Source: Solanum dulcamara
Taxonomy: Eukaryota; Streptophyta; Magnoliopsida; Solanales; Solanaceae
Length of the DNA: 64,000 nucleotides
Direction of reading: 5' to 3'
Assembly: GCF_947179165.1 (NCBI RefSeq)
Contig: NC_077240.1
Location: 24,532,001 to 24,596,000 of the forward strand
Part shown: positions 1-11,640 of the stretch, piece after piece
Layout: each line of letters starts with the position of its first letter
Position numbering within the stretch: position 1 is the first letter of the stretch
Position numbers and translations under genes: made by a program
The notes under the pieces: generated by a model
What the model was told of the DNA's origin: nothing
The model's database searches: none
Seen by the model: only the letters and a program-made list of their open reading frames with translations

Positions 1-767
1 GATTCATGCCTAACGAACATGAGGGACAAACTTCGAACTACTGTTTTGGATAAATGAATTGTGAGTATTATATTTAGGAATGCATATTGATCAATTCGGT
101 TTGATTTTGAAATTTATTGATTTGATTGATCAATTACTGATTTATAGATATGCCAAATTATTATAGAACCATTAAGATATTGACTTATCGGTTATTGATG
201 ACTATCGGTTCAGTTATCGGTTCAACTGTTAAGATTTGATAAAAAAAATTATTAAAAATCACTTAGAAATAAGGTGACAAACCAAATGAACCATACAAAT
301 GAGTTGATAAATTGCGTGTTGCTCAAAAACAAATTTAAAACATTGTATAATAATCTAAAGTTTGAGACAACAAGAAATAAAAGTATGAAAACTAAACCCT
401 AAGTGAAAGACTTTATATACCGAATGGTAATAAATATAAATTATTAAGTTACTATCAGGTTATCGGTTAATCCATTAAAAAAAAACTAAAATCGTTAAGA
501 ACCGATAATTCGATAATAAAAAAAATTAAAACCATTATTTAAACCGCTAAATCAATAACCTATTATCGACAAGCCAATAACTTTTTTCGGTTCTATTTAT
601 CAATTTCGATTCGATTTTGAAAAGCCCAAATTATATCATCCAAGAGAAGTGAGTGTTACAAAATTAAATTTAAGCGAAAATTTTAAAAATTATTCTAAAT
701 TCTAGACATTTAAATTTTAAATTTCAATCTATATAAATTTCACGTTCTTTTTGGCTATGGATGGAGG
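1..767. other. Intergenic, no gene
   Basis: No coding exon is supported here. The sequence is very AT-rich and from about 70 to 620 it repeats CGGTTA/TAACCG-type words (tatcggttattg, tatcggttaatcc, aaccgataattcg) in both orientations. This looks like a decayed non-autonomous DNA transposon, but I could not fix termini or a target duplication. Confidence 0.4.
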
Positions 768-1585
768 ATCAAATAAGGCAGAAGTCATAAACGCCTCCCT
801 AAACTTGCACATATTTTTCGCTTAGACACTTAAATAAGACTCTCTTCTTATTGAACACCTATTCCATTCAAAAAGTGTACTTATCAGACATATCTAGCTA
901 ACTTGGCACTTAACGTGTGCTTCATATATTGTGAGCGCGTGAAAAGGAGAAATAGATGTTGATGTGTATTTTATAATGGTATTTTTTTTTTATCCTTTTC
1001 ATTTATTAAACCCTAGTTTCTTCTCCCTTTTTTATTTCTCATCTCCCTCACTCTCTTCTCCTTATTTCACCATTGCTATTAGTGGAGATAAAAAAATTCT
1101 TCTTCGTCTTCTCCACAACAAAATTTCGCCATTACTATCCGTGGAGATCAAAATTTCTCTTTCCTCTCTCTCAAAATTGCAGACCTTGCTGCCACCATTT
1201 TTTCATCACAATCCACCATCAATTTTTCTTTACAAATTTCTTTCTCCTTTTTTTTAATCTTCTCATTATATATTGTATTAATTTTTCAGATGTAAAATTA
1301 CCACTTGTAATCCTTTTTTGCCGAAAAAAATGGAGACTACTATCCACATCTTCTTTGTTAAAAAAATTGGAGACCATCAGGAACGTCTTCATTGCCGGTA
1401 AAAATGGAGACCACCACCCACGTCTTATTCGGCGGAAAAAATGGAGACTACTATTCAAATTTTATATTTTCTCTTTCCCTCTTCATCTCTCCATCCACAC
1501 ACCCCGCCCCCTACCCACACCCTTTCTTCCCCCACAAAATAAAGCAGAAACAAAAAAAAAGTAATTGATGTCAGAATTTTAAAAA

Positions 1586-1781
1586 CAACAACAACAACGA
1601 CATACTCAGTGGGATCCCACAAGTGAGGCCTGGAGAGGATAGGGTGTACGCAGACCTTACAATTACCTCATAGAGATAGCGAAGCTGTTTTCGAAAGACC
1701 CTCGGCTCAAAAGACACATTCCCAGGTATAAGTAAAAATAAATAAATAAATAAATACACACACGCGCGCGCACACACACAT

Positions 1782-1841
<60 letters not shown>

Positions 1842-3268
1842 AGAGATAGAGAGAGCATATTGATAAAAAAATAATGCAAGTTTTACAAAACAAGGACAAT
1901 AACGATAAAAATATAATATGGTAATCAAAACAAAACACCGCAACTCTAATGGCACGCCTAGACCTACAACCACCCTAAATCGACTAATGACAAGATACCA
2001 TTATACCTCTACTAGCCTTTTACCCTAATTCGCGACCTCCACTCTTTTCTATCTAAGATCATGTCTTCGGTGATATGGAGTAGTGCCATATCTTGTCTAA
2101 TCACCTATTTCTAATACTTTTTTGTTATACCCCTACCTCTCCGCATAGCCCCTAAATCCAATCGCTCGCACCTCCTAACTGGAACATCGATACCCCTTCT
2201 CTACACACGTCCAAACCATCTCAGTCTCGCTTCTCTAATTTTATCTGCCACAAAGGCCACTCCCATCGTCTCCCGAATGACCTCATTCCTAATCTTATCA
2301 CTCCTAGTATGTCCACACATCCATGTCAGCATCCTCATCTCCGCAACATGCATCTTTTGGACATGGGATTTCTTTACCGACTAACACTCCACTTCATATA
2401 ATAACGCCGGACTAACCACCATTTCGTAAAACTTATCTTTAAGTTTATTGTCACACATGACTCGAGAGGCAAGCCTCCATTTCAACCACGCTGCCCCAAT
2501 GCGATGCGTGACAACCTCATCGATGTCCCCATTGCTCTGGTTGATGGATCCAAAGTATTTAAACTTTCAGTCTTGGGGATAGGCTGAGTGGTAAGACTCA
2601 CTTCTATGCCATTTTCATTCATCGCACCACTGAATTTGCACTCCAAGTATTCAGTTTGGGTGCTGCTCAATCTGAATTTTTTGGACTCCAGAGTATGTCT
2701 CTAAACCTCCAACCTATCAATGTCGCCAAACCTCCAACCTATCATTAACTCTCTCCCGAGTCTCATCAATTAAAATTATGTCGTCCGCAAATAACATATA
2801 CCATGGAACCTCATCCTGAATAGACCGTGTCAGCTTATCCATCGCTAAGGAAAAAAGGAAAGGACTCAGTACAAATTCCTGATGTAGTCCTATTTCAATA
2901 GGAAAATGCTTCGAGTCACCTCCCACCGTCCTAACTCGAGTCTTGGCTCCATTATACATGTCCTTTATCGCTCTAATATACACCACCGGAACACCTTTAG
3001 CCTCAGAACTTTGTCATAAGCCTTTTCAATATCAATGAATACCATATGAAGATTCCTTTTTCTTTCTCTAAATTTCTCTACTAGTCTCCGCATAAGATGG
3101 ACTGCTTCAGCAGTCGACCGCCCCGACATGAATCCGAACTGATTCTCTGAGATAGACACTCCTTTTCTCACCCTTATCTCCACCACTCTCTCCCAAATTT
3201 TCATAGTGTGGCTTAGCAATTTGATCCCCTGTAATTATTACAGTTTTGGATATCACCCTATTATTATT
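1586..3268 (-). mobile_element. 5'-truncated RTE-type LINE (reverse transcriptase relic)
   Basis: The minus strand encodes broken pieces of an RTE-clade reverse transcriptase. In order there are the GDIQNCNNYRGIKLLSHTMK finger segment (about 3262-3190), the palm with MVFIDIEKAYD (about 3040), the catalytic motif LFADDIILIDETRERVND (about 2810-2740), then the thumb/C-terminal region down to about 2040. Frames change several times, so it is dead. The 3' end carries the (TTG)n tail (CAACAACAAC on + at 1586-1598) and the conserved tail block with GTGTACGCAGACCTTAC. ATTTTAAAAA at 1576-1585 and 3269-3278 is a plausible target duplication, though it is low-complexity. It sits inside the Mutator-like element and is therefore younger than it. 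Plant RTE LINEs of this kind are widespread in Solanaceae. Confidence 0.85.
1756..1838. repeat. Compound microsatellite (CA)n(CG)n(CA)n(TA)n
   Basis: Alternating purine-pyrimidine tract following an (AAAT)n run, inside the RTE 3' untranslated region. The 49-kb RTE copies carry a short (TA)n at the corresponding place, so it probably expanded from a native AT tract. Reading frames across it encode only Tyr-Ile or Cys-Val repeats and are not genes. Confidence 0.9.
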
Positions 3269-3759
3269 ATTTTAAAAAAAAACACTATCAATTTAAAATG
3301 GAAATAAGAAAGAAGACATAAATAAGAATGGTGAATTTATACTTGGTATATGTTAAAACCTCCATTTTAAAAATAAAGAATAACAATGGTGGACAAGAAG
3401 TGACTTTTAGGGGAAAGAGAAGAAAAGAAAATGGGGGTGGGGCAAGGATGTATAAGTGGATTTTTTGTTTCTTTTTCTTTTAGATTTAGATTTTTTTACA
3501 TTCAAATTATTTTTATAATTATTTTAAATTAAAATGTCACGTGTCTTCAATTGATTTGTTATTTTTCCACATCACGTGCATGTGTATTACACGCGCTCCA
3601 CTTAATGCTCAAGTTAAGTGCCAAGTCAGCCAAATACGTCTGATAGGTACACTTTTTAAATGGAATAAGTTTTCAATAGAAAAACAGCCTTGTTTAGGTG
3701 TCTAAGCAAAAAATACGTGCAAATTTAGGGGACCGTTTATGACTTCTGCCATCAAATAA

Positions 3760-5488
3760 CTTAATTGTTATTGTATCCGTTATTATTATCATTATTGTTG
3801 TCACCAATAATTATTTTAACACGAAGTTAATAGGGTGTATTGGATATCATGATAAATGTTAACATCTTGAAATATATGAAGTTTATGGCTTCGATCCTAT
3901 GCTAATAGAATAATTTAGTTGATTTAAATTTAGGTAAGTAGCATTCATAAAAAAATAGCCATCAGAGAGTAATAACAAATAGGTTAACTTGCCATTTTAG
4001 TCACCAATAATTTTTTTAAGAAAACTGCATATTAAAAAAAATTAATTTATAAAGTTTGAGCATCTTAATAAAATAACATATACAAATTAGTTAATTTTAG
4101 TGGTTAAATATTTTGAAATATCAATTTCAATAATAATATTTTAATATGCAGAAAAAAATAATCAATTTACTGATTTATTTTTAAAGATAAAAGAATTGAT
4201 TAAATATTAAATGGTATGACTATAGTCGTGCCATAGCTTCTAAGAGCATGTTATTATTTTATCCAATTTTGACAAACATTATATTCAGTAGAATTTTATT
4301 CTAATTTTAACTGTATTAAAAACTAACTCCTCTTTCAATTTGTTTTAATTTTAAAAAAAATCTAAAGTAATTAATGCAAACTAATATAAAATAATTACAC
4401 AACACTCAGTGAAAAAATAGAAGAGAAATTTTATACAATTTTGTTTTTTAAAAAATATATAAGAAGAAGAAGAATTACCTGCTGATGGTCTTACTATTTT
4501 TTTTATTAAACAAAAATAGATATTTTACTCTATTAAAATTTCCTCTCTCAAGGTAAGTAATAGCCTGTTTGATCAAGTTTGGTCAAATTTCTTCAAAGAT
4601 AAAAGTATTTTATTTTTAAGAGATTGATGATTGATAAAAAAATTAGAAGAAGAACAAGTATTTCTGAGTATAGCAAAAATTTGTTTTTGAGAAATTGAAA
4701 AAATTAGCTTTTCTTCGAGAATTATTTTTTTTTTAAAAAAAATACACTTTAAACATTTTTTTAAAAGATTGATCAAACATCAATTGATGTGATCAAAAGT
4801 GTTTTTCAAATCGATATAATCAAACACAAATTGTTTCTTATTAAATATTTTTTAAAAGTAAAACAATTAAAAAAAATTGACTTATCAAATTTATGAACCC
4901 CAATTCAAGGTTGGAAATCAACGATGAATTATTTCATGAAATTAGTCATCTCACTTTCTATGTGTGATAATTGATTCTATATTCCTGCCATTTTAACGTA
5001 AAATTACTCCAGAATAAATTAATATTTCAAATTAAATATAAACAGGTTTACTATAAAGCAAACATAGCTAATATGCCTATACAACCTAGAGATATTTTCA
5101 ACATATTATGAAACCCTAAGGTACTTTTAATTTTTATAGTATATTTCTCGTTCGCTTTTCTCCTCTCTCTCCCTCCCTCTCTTGCAGTATTTTCTTTCTA
5201 AATCTTCCTCCCTTCTCTCTCTCTATCGTCCTTTCTTGTAGTTTTTTTCTCTCTTCAAATCTCTTTCCGTAATTTTTTTTTGAATATTTTCTATGCAATT
5301 TTGATTCTACAATCTTTTTCTCTAAAAAAAGCTATATTGGAAAGCATATCTATTTTATACTTTTGAAAAGTATATAAACTCAAATTAAAGCATTAGAGAA
5401 GAAGAAAGTTCGTTTTGCAAAGTAAAGAGAATCTCAACATTTAAATCAAAAGCAATAGGGAAAAGAAATTAGTATCTCCGAGAGAGCT
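3760..5488. other. Intergenic AT-rich spacer
   Basis: No gene is seen. The segment at about 4561-4830 begins tagcctgtttgatcaag and ends with ataatcaaacaca, with complementary poly-T/poly-A arms. That resembles a plant MITE of the kind with terminal CTGTTTGG-like repeats, but no target duplication was identified. The stretch 5150-5290 is a strong CT-rich tract just upstream of the L1 element and may belong to its 5' end. Confidence 0.35.
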
Positions 5489-6352
5489 ATGAAGCCGTCA
5501 AAAAACAAGCAGCAAACTCCTAGATTGAAAGAACAAAATGTTCAGCCTATGGCACCTACACTTACAACTTTTCAGCACCAAAAACAAAGGGTTGGTCACA
5601 TTGAGAGGGCTGAAAATGACCCAATTAATGGCTACAGTTTCAGCACAACCTCAAGTGACCATGTGCCTAGTCCTTGTTCCCACCAAGTGCAAGTTTCTAT
5701 CACCAAACAACAAGACATTTCCAACACTAATGATATAGAATTCTCAACTAGTCCTAGTAACTTTAAAAATCTAAGGAGAAAGAGAGCTAGAAAGAAGAAA
5801 TTAGAAAAGCAAAACGAAGTTTCAACCTCTACCACTACAAACACTGCTGCTGATAGAGTTGAAAACGATACAATTGGTAAGGTGGTTTCAAACTTTTGCT
5901 TTAAGTATGTCCTCCTATATCAGACCACCCCAATTAGAAGCCCAGATTTTGGTGGTGAAGATCCTCTTAACCTTACCCCATTGAATATTCAAGCAGCTCC
6001 TCTTATGCAACCTGAAAATGCCATCAACATCCTATGCACTTTTAAGGAGGCTCAGATCTCAGCTCCTGATAGTGATGATGAATATGGTGTTATACACTCG
6101 GAGGATGAATACGACAAAGACTTTCAAAGTGAGGTTGGGTTAGAGGATGAAGAAGAGTATGTTGAACTATCAAATAGTACAGCTGCACCTTCTAGGATCA
6201 CGACTAAAATCACGAACGATGAAATGAACCAACTAGCTAGTGAGCAAGGATTATCACCTAAAGGGGTTCACCACAATCCTAAAATTACTACTATTCATGC
6301 TCCTAGTAACAGACCAAACACTAGGCTCCGTAACCTTAGATCCCATCAATGA
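5489..6352 (+). CDS. L1 LINE ORF1-like protein, probably N-truncated
   Basis: Open frame of 287 residues from ATG at 5489. It is hydrophilic and Ser/Thr/Asn-rich, with a strongly basic patch (RRKRARKKKLEKQ, about residues 96-108) and an acidic stretch (SDDEYGVIHSEDEYDKDF then EDEEEYVEL, about residues 194-226). I see no DUF4283 domain and no CCHC zinc knuckle, which complete plant L1 ORF1 proteins usually carry. It therefore looks like the variable C-terminal linker of an ORF1. The stop overlaps the ORF2 start as ATGA (6349-6352), an arrangement suggesting termination-coupled re-initiation in the element RNA. The role is inferred only from its position before ORF2. Confidence 0.6.
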   Translation: MKPSKNKQQTPRLKEQNVQPMAPTLTTFQHQKQRVGHIERAENDPINGYSFSTTSSDHVPSPCSHQVQVSITKQQDISNTNDIEFSTSPSNFKNLRRKRARKKKLEKQNEVSTSTTTNTAADRVENDTIGKVVSNFCFKYVLLYQTTPIRSPDFGGEDPLNLTPLNIQAAPLMQPENAINILCTFKEAQISAPDSDDEYGVIHSEDEYDKDFQSEVGLEDEEEYVELSNSTAAPSRITTKITNDEMNQLASEQGLSPKGVHHNPKITTIHAPSNRPNTRLRNLRSHQ

Positions 6353-9300
6353 TTAGCACAATTATATGGAATGCTAGGGGAATCAATACCAAAGGCGTCA
6401 TAGATAGACTTAAGTCGCTCACACATATCCACCAAACGTCCATAATCTCCATCCTAGAACCTTTCTCTAACAATGTTCATCTCCAAAGCTTTGGAATCAA
6501 CCTTGGTATGGATAGGTCCGTGTGCAATCCTAATGGTAAGATTTGGATCTTCTGGACACAGGATGTTGATTGTAAAGTTATCGACGTTGACGACCAATAG
6601 ATAACTTGCGAGATGAAACATGTAGAGCATCAAAGTGCATTTCTCATGACATTTGTTTATGGAAAATGCAAAGATACTCTTATAAGACCGCTTTGGGATA
6701 GACTTATGCATCACGCTTCCACTAACCTTCCATGGTGCACAGTTGGGGACTTCAATGTCATCACCTCCACGAATGAGAAACTAGGTGGAATCCCTTACAA
6801 CATGAACAAAAGTTTTGAATTCATTAGCGTTATTGAAGCATGTGGCCTAACAGATTTGGAGTATCATGGCTCAGACTACACTTGGTGTAATCAACGAGAT
6901 ATGCATAAAAGAATATGGAAGCGACTCGATAGAGCTATGGTGTCCGATAACTGGTTAGCCGCTATGCCTCACACTTCAGTCACCCATCTCCCCTCTACTG
7001 GTTCTGACCATAACCCTCTACTTATAGAAATGAATGAAAGACAGGATTCCACTATTAAATATTTTAAATTCTTGAACTGTTGGGTGGATAACCCTACTTT
7101 TCTCAAAACTGTAGAGTCCTGTTGGGACAGACCCATGACAGGGAACCCAATGTGGTCCTTTCACCAAAAAATGAAAAGGCTTTCCTCCACACTTAGCAAA
7201 TGGTCGCGAGTGGAATTCGGCGACATTTTTGCCAAGGTTAGGGAATATGAAGAACTAGTGAAAATCGCCGAAGAAAATCTGATAGTATCCAATAATGAAG
7301 AGAATAGGATGCAATTGCATGCTCTCAACTCCGAATACATCAGATTTCTTAAAATTGAAGAAAACATTCTCAAACAAAAAACTCAGCTACATTGGTTCAA
7401 GGATGGAGATGCTAACACTAAGTATTTCCATGCTTTAATCCGTGGTAGGAGAAGGCGACTTTTCATTCACAAGGTTACTAACGAAGAAGGGGATTGGATT
7501 CAGGGCGACGAGCACATTGCTAGAGCAGCTTGCGATCATTTTCAGCAAATATTCACAGGTGATCAATCTCCGATTCCGGAGAACATCTTGAATTACATTC
7601 CTAGAATAATCACAGATGCTCAAAATGAAATCCTTCAAGCCACGCCTACCATTGAAGAATTGAAACATGTGGTCTTCTCCATGAATCCTAACTCTGCAGC
7701 TGGTCCAGATGGTATGAATGGAAAATTCTTCCAAACTTGCTGGGAGATTATTTCGGAGGACCTACTAGCAGTCATTACTTCTTTCTTCGGAGGGTATGCT
7801 ATGCCTAAATTCTTTTCTCATGCTTGTTTGGTCTTGCTCCCTAAGGTAGATCACCCCAACACACTCTCTGACTATAGACCCATTAGTCTTAGTAACTTCA
7901 CCAATAAGATCATATCAAAACTCATTAGCCTCAGGCTTGCACCGATTCTCCCCGTTCTTATTTCTCCCAATCAATCTGGATTTGTAAAAGGAAGAAGCAT
8001 CTCCGAAAATATCATGCTAGCACAGGAGATTATCCACGATATCAGAAAGCCCGTTATTGGTGACAACGTGGTTATCAAGTTAGACATGGCCAAAGCATAT
8101 GATAGAGTCTCCTGGTCTTATACTTGTCTGGTACTGAGAAGGATGGGCTTCGGTGAGACCTTTATTGATATGATTTGGCGAATCATGTCTAACAATTGGT
8201 ACTCTGTTATTATTAATGGATCTAGACATGGTTTTTTCCATTCCACCAGAGGGCTCAAACAGGGTGATCCTCTTGCTCCCGCTTTATTCATTTTGGGAGC
8301 GGAGGTGCTTTCCAGAATGCTGAATAGTCTTCATAATTACCACTTCTATCATGTTTTTTATATGAAGAAAAGAGGCCCACAAATTAACCATTTGAGTTTT
8401 GCGGATGACGTTATCATCTTTTCCTCCGGAAGGAGGGAAATTCTTCAAATTATCATGAAGACCTTGACTCTGTATGAAAAGACATCGGGGCAGCTTATAA
8501 ACAAAAATAAGAGCCACTTCATGATGCATCCCAATGCACTCCAAGACAATGTGGAAACGGTGAAACAGGTTATGGGTTTCACTCAGAAGCATAGTCCCAT
8601 CACCTACTTAGGATGTCCTCTGTACATTGGTAGGCAAAGAGTCATGTACTACACGAACATGGTCTCTAAGGTTGTCAACATAATTAGAGGGTGGCACTCC
8701 AAAATCCTCAGCTACGGCGGTAGAGCTACACTCGTGAAATACGTACTTCAGTCGCTCCCCATTCACCTTCTTTCGGCCATTACTCCCCCCCGTACTACTC
8801 TCAAACAGATTGAGAGAGTCACCGCTGATTTTTTCTGGGGGTGGAAGGATAACAAGAAAAAATACCATTGGGCTTCATGGAAAAAACTTTGTTATCCATA
8901 TGACGAAGGAGGTATTGGGTTGAGGAAAACTACAGATGTGTGTAAATCTCTCCAGCTCAAGCAATGGTGGATCTTTAGAGCTAAACCAACGTTGTGGGGT
9001 GAGTTCCTTAGAGCCAAATACTGTCAGAGAGCCAACCCCATCAGAAAAAAATTCCATTCTGGCCAGTCGCTTGTATGGAAACACATGATGCACAACAAAC
9101 ACATTGCTGAACCTCACATTCAATGGAGGTTTCACTCGGGTTCGTGTTATTTTTGGTGGGACGATTGGCTAGGTATCGGCCCCTTAACCAACTATAGGCA
9201 GGAATTGGGAAACGCAAGCAACGCGAGGGTGGCTGATTTTCTTATAAATGGGCAATGGAACATCGATATGCTAAATCAGTTGGCACCAGTGCAACTCGTC

Positions 9301-10515
9301 CCTCTCATTACTTCTTCCACAATTCAGATGCAAGGAAACACACCCGATCAGGCCATTTGGAAGCCTAACACCAATGGGAACTTCACATGTTCCTCGGCAT
9401 GGCAGGTTGTCAGGGAACACCGGACCAAGACATTTTCCGACTATTACACTTGGAACAAAAACATCCCCTTTAAATGCTCTTTTTTGTTGTGGAGGGCTTT
9501 TAGAGGCAAGCTGCCAACGGAGGAAAAGCTAACTGCATTCGGCTATGATTCCACTCCATGTTGTTGCTGCCATATTCCAGGTCCGGATACCATAGAGCAC
9601 ATTTTCAGCACTGGCCAATTCGCTAGGAATATTTGGCGCTACTTCTCAGATTCCCTAGGCATAAGGCATGAAGCCACACCCCTCAAACCTCTTATTATGA
9701 GTTGGTGGCTTCGTAAGTACCGCACAGAAGCTCACAAACTTATCCTTCACTCCACCCCAATATTTATATGTTGGAATTTGTGGAAGAATAGGTGCGCAAG
9801 CAAATACGGGGGGAAGAGTTCTAGTTTGGCGAGAGTGAAATTTGCAATTTTCAAGGACATCTCAAATCTCCTTAGAGTCGCGTACCCCTATATCCATTGG
9901 CCCTCGAACTGGATCCACACCATCTCCTGTATAGATAAGTGTACTCATGAGATAAAGATCACCCAAGTCTCGTGGATTAAGCCACAACTAGGTTTCGTCA
10001 AGCTGAACACTGACGGCAGTGCGTTGGGTAATCCGGGGCCAACTGGGGGGGGGGGGGGTGGAATCTTAAGAGATCACATGGGTAAATTCATCTTCGCCTA
10101 TGCCATACCGTTAAGGGAGGGAACCAACAATCAAGCCGAACTAGAGGCGGCAGTTTATGGGCTTAAATGGTGCATTCAAAAGGGCTTTCAGCACGTTATC
10201 CTAGAAGTTGACTCGGAGTTGCTCACTAAATGGATCAATCATCAAACGAAACCTCCGTGGAGCCTTCACCAGGTAACTCATGACCTTGTTGTTATTTCCA
10301 AATTATTTGCTTTCTTTTCTTGCAGGCATGTATACAGGGAGGCAAACTTCACTGCGGATGCTCTCTCCAAGCACAGTCACATTCTTACCACTCCAGGCCA
10401 CTACACCACCCTCCAGCAGCTACCTCCTGGTACTCGAGGATACTACATGCTAGATAGAGTCGGCCTGCCCAGCTTCAGACGGAGGAAGACCAAACGGATT
10501 AAAAAGCCTCCATGA
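6349..10515 (+). pseudogene. L1 ORF2 polyprotein (endonuclease-RT-RNase H) with one amber stop
   Basis: Starts with ATG at 6349 as MISTIIWNARGINTKG, the conserved beginning of an L1 endonuclease. A single in-frame TAG at 6598-6600 (codon 84) interrupts it; the same frame resumes and stays open to 10515. Endonuclease signatures are visible: NARG, the Glu in ILEPF, GDFNVI, and GSDHNPLL near 7000. The reverse transcriptase shows AAGPDGMNGKFF, YRPISLSN, VIKLDMAKAYDRVSW, LKQGDPLAPALF and the catalytic FADDVIIF (about 8398). A Cys/His-rich zf-RVT region (CCCCHIPGPDTIEHIF) follows. The C-terminus is an RNase H with LNTDGSALGNPG, NNQAELEAA, EVDSELL and ANFTADALSK, so all four acidic residues are kept. 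Such proteins nick DNA and copy their own RNA in place. A run of 14 G at 10045-10058 lies in the RNase H without breaking frame. Confidence 0.88.
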
Positions 10516-10872
10516 TTTACTATTTCATTTTGCACCCTTGAATTGAGCACTCAATTACAGTGTCCCCCCCTTATTTATGCTTTCCTAGTTTCTTTGTGTC
10601 GAGAGGAGTCCTCTCCTTTAGGTGCATAGTTTCTAGGTTTTCTTTTCGTGTGCATGTATCGGGAATGAGTTGGCTGACCTTAGTAGGATGACCGGCTTAT
10701 GAACCACCATAGGATTGGAGGTTAGGTCTATGCCCCCTCCTTGTATTTTTTTTTTCTGTTTTATGTATAATACAGCTTGGGGGTGAGCGGCTTAACCCCT
10801 GGCCGCGCACGAGAGGTGGGAGCCTCGTGTAGGGTCTATTCCCGAAAAAAAAAAATAATAATAAAAAAAAAA
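10516..10872 (+). other. L1 3' untranslated region and A-rich tail
   Basis: Non-coding segment after the ORF2 stop. It ends in gggtctattcccg followed by an A-run with interspersed T (about 10844-10872), as expected for the 3' end of an L1 copied from a polyadenylated RNA. Short ORFs across it are not meaningful. Confidence 0.6.
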
Positions 10873-11640
10873 TCAGTAAATAATAATAAATACACGAATT
10901 TAGAAAATAACAAGAATACGACTTGTCCTTATTTGATGAATGCATATCAATGCATAATTGATACTGAATAAATGTATCAGGACTCTATTTTCCCTTATTT
11001 GATGAATGTATCAGTGTATACATCAACTTCTTCTTCTTCTCAATCATACATCTTTGTATCTAATACATGTATGATACTAAAATTTGATATGTATATTCTA
11101 TAAAAATCGATACACGTTGGTATAAAAAGAAAATAAAACACAGATATATATTTGTATGTGTGTATCAAATACATGTAAGGTATTTAAAATTAAAATTGTT
11201 AAACACATATACATTGTGAAATACAGATATAGAGAGGGAGAGAGTGGAGTGAGACATGTTCGCGTCGGACATCTGTAATGTCCTCCTTTTATATACTAAT
11301 CTGATCGCAGTAACTTATATAAAAGTTATAGCCGTTTTATTCATGTTCGTTGTCATAATATTTCGTATTGAACGAGCGAAAGAAAATTTAAACAATTTTA
11401 AGCGAGATAAATACAATCACACATACATTATATTTTGATTTAAACTAGAACAAGATATGTAAAGTAATTCAGGGATATATTATCATATTTTATAAAATTT
11501 TATTTGGAAATTATTATGTAATTTTAGCCCTTCTTCACTAGTGGTCCAGTATCCACTTTGATTTTCCCCTTTCTCAACATTTCGAATGGGTTTTCCCTCT
11601 CGTGAGACCAAGAAAAACCTAGTACTATCTGTTTGTGAAA
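10873..11640. other. Spacer with TGTATC/GATACA words, then upstream region of the SANT gene
   Basis: From about 10920 to 11240 the words TGTATC, GATACA and ATACATG recur, ending in a GAGAGGGAGAGAG stretch. A similar mix recurs at 61530-61930 and the richest version is the array at 21940-23560. The last 200 bp before 11641 presumably hold the promoter and 5' untranslated region of the SANT gene. I see no convincing TATA box. Confidence 0.35.

Larger units (their letters stand above)
777..3750. mobile_element. Non-autonomous Mutator-like element, split by an RTE LINE
   Basis: The ends are a perfect 17-bp inverted repeat, GGCAGAAGTCATAAACG at 777-793 and its complement at 3734-3750. The inverted similarity continues imperfectly inward for roughly 150 bp (about 777-935 against 3588-3750). 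The element is flanked by a perfect 9-bp direct repeat ATCAAATAA at 768-776 and 3751-3759. Long terminal inverted repeats with a 9-bp target duplication are the signature of Mutator-like elements. No transposase is visible inside. The central 1586-3268 is a separate RTE LINE insertion; without it the element is about 1.3 kb. The left arm holds pyrimidine-rich low-complexity DNA and short ORFs that I do not regard as genes. Confidence 0.85.
5489..10872 (+). mobile_element. Nearly intact plant L1-type LINE with RNase H
   Basis: Two overlapping ORFs (5489-6352 and 6349-10515) are followed by a 330-bp 3' untranslated region and an A-rich tail (about 10844-10872). ORF2 has the order endonuclease, reverse transcriptase, zinc-binding zf-RVT region, RNase H, which is the layout of the plant L1 subgroup with an acquired RNase H. 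Apart from one amber codon the 1388-codon ORF2 frame is open, so this copy is much younger than the other L1 relics in the window. The first ORF is short and lacks the CCHC knuckle of complete plant L1 ORF1, so the 5' end is probably truncated. The true left border (possibly 5150-5480) and a target duplication were not found. Confidence 0.85.

Noticed and set aside
964..1564. Plus-strand frames of 97 and 163 codons inside the Mutator-like element
   Set aside because: The sequence is pyrimidine-rich with low-complexity Phe/Ser/Lys translation, has no domain, and overlaps the element arm.
1571..1973. Minus-strand frames encoding Tyr-Ile and Cys-Val repeats
   Set aside because: They are translations of the compound microsatellite in the RTE 3' untranslated region.
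5489..10515. RT plus RNase H region as an integrated pararetrovirus or LTR element
   Set aside because: An N-terminal endonuclease with the GSDHNPLL motif, no LTRs and an A-tail identify an L1 LINE. No movement or coat protein motif is seen anywhere in the window.
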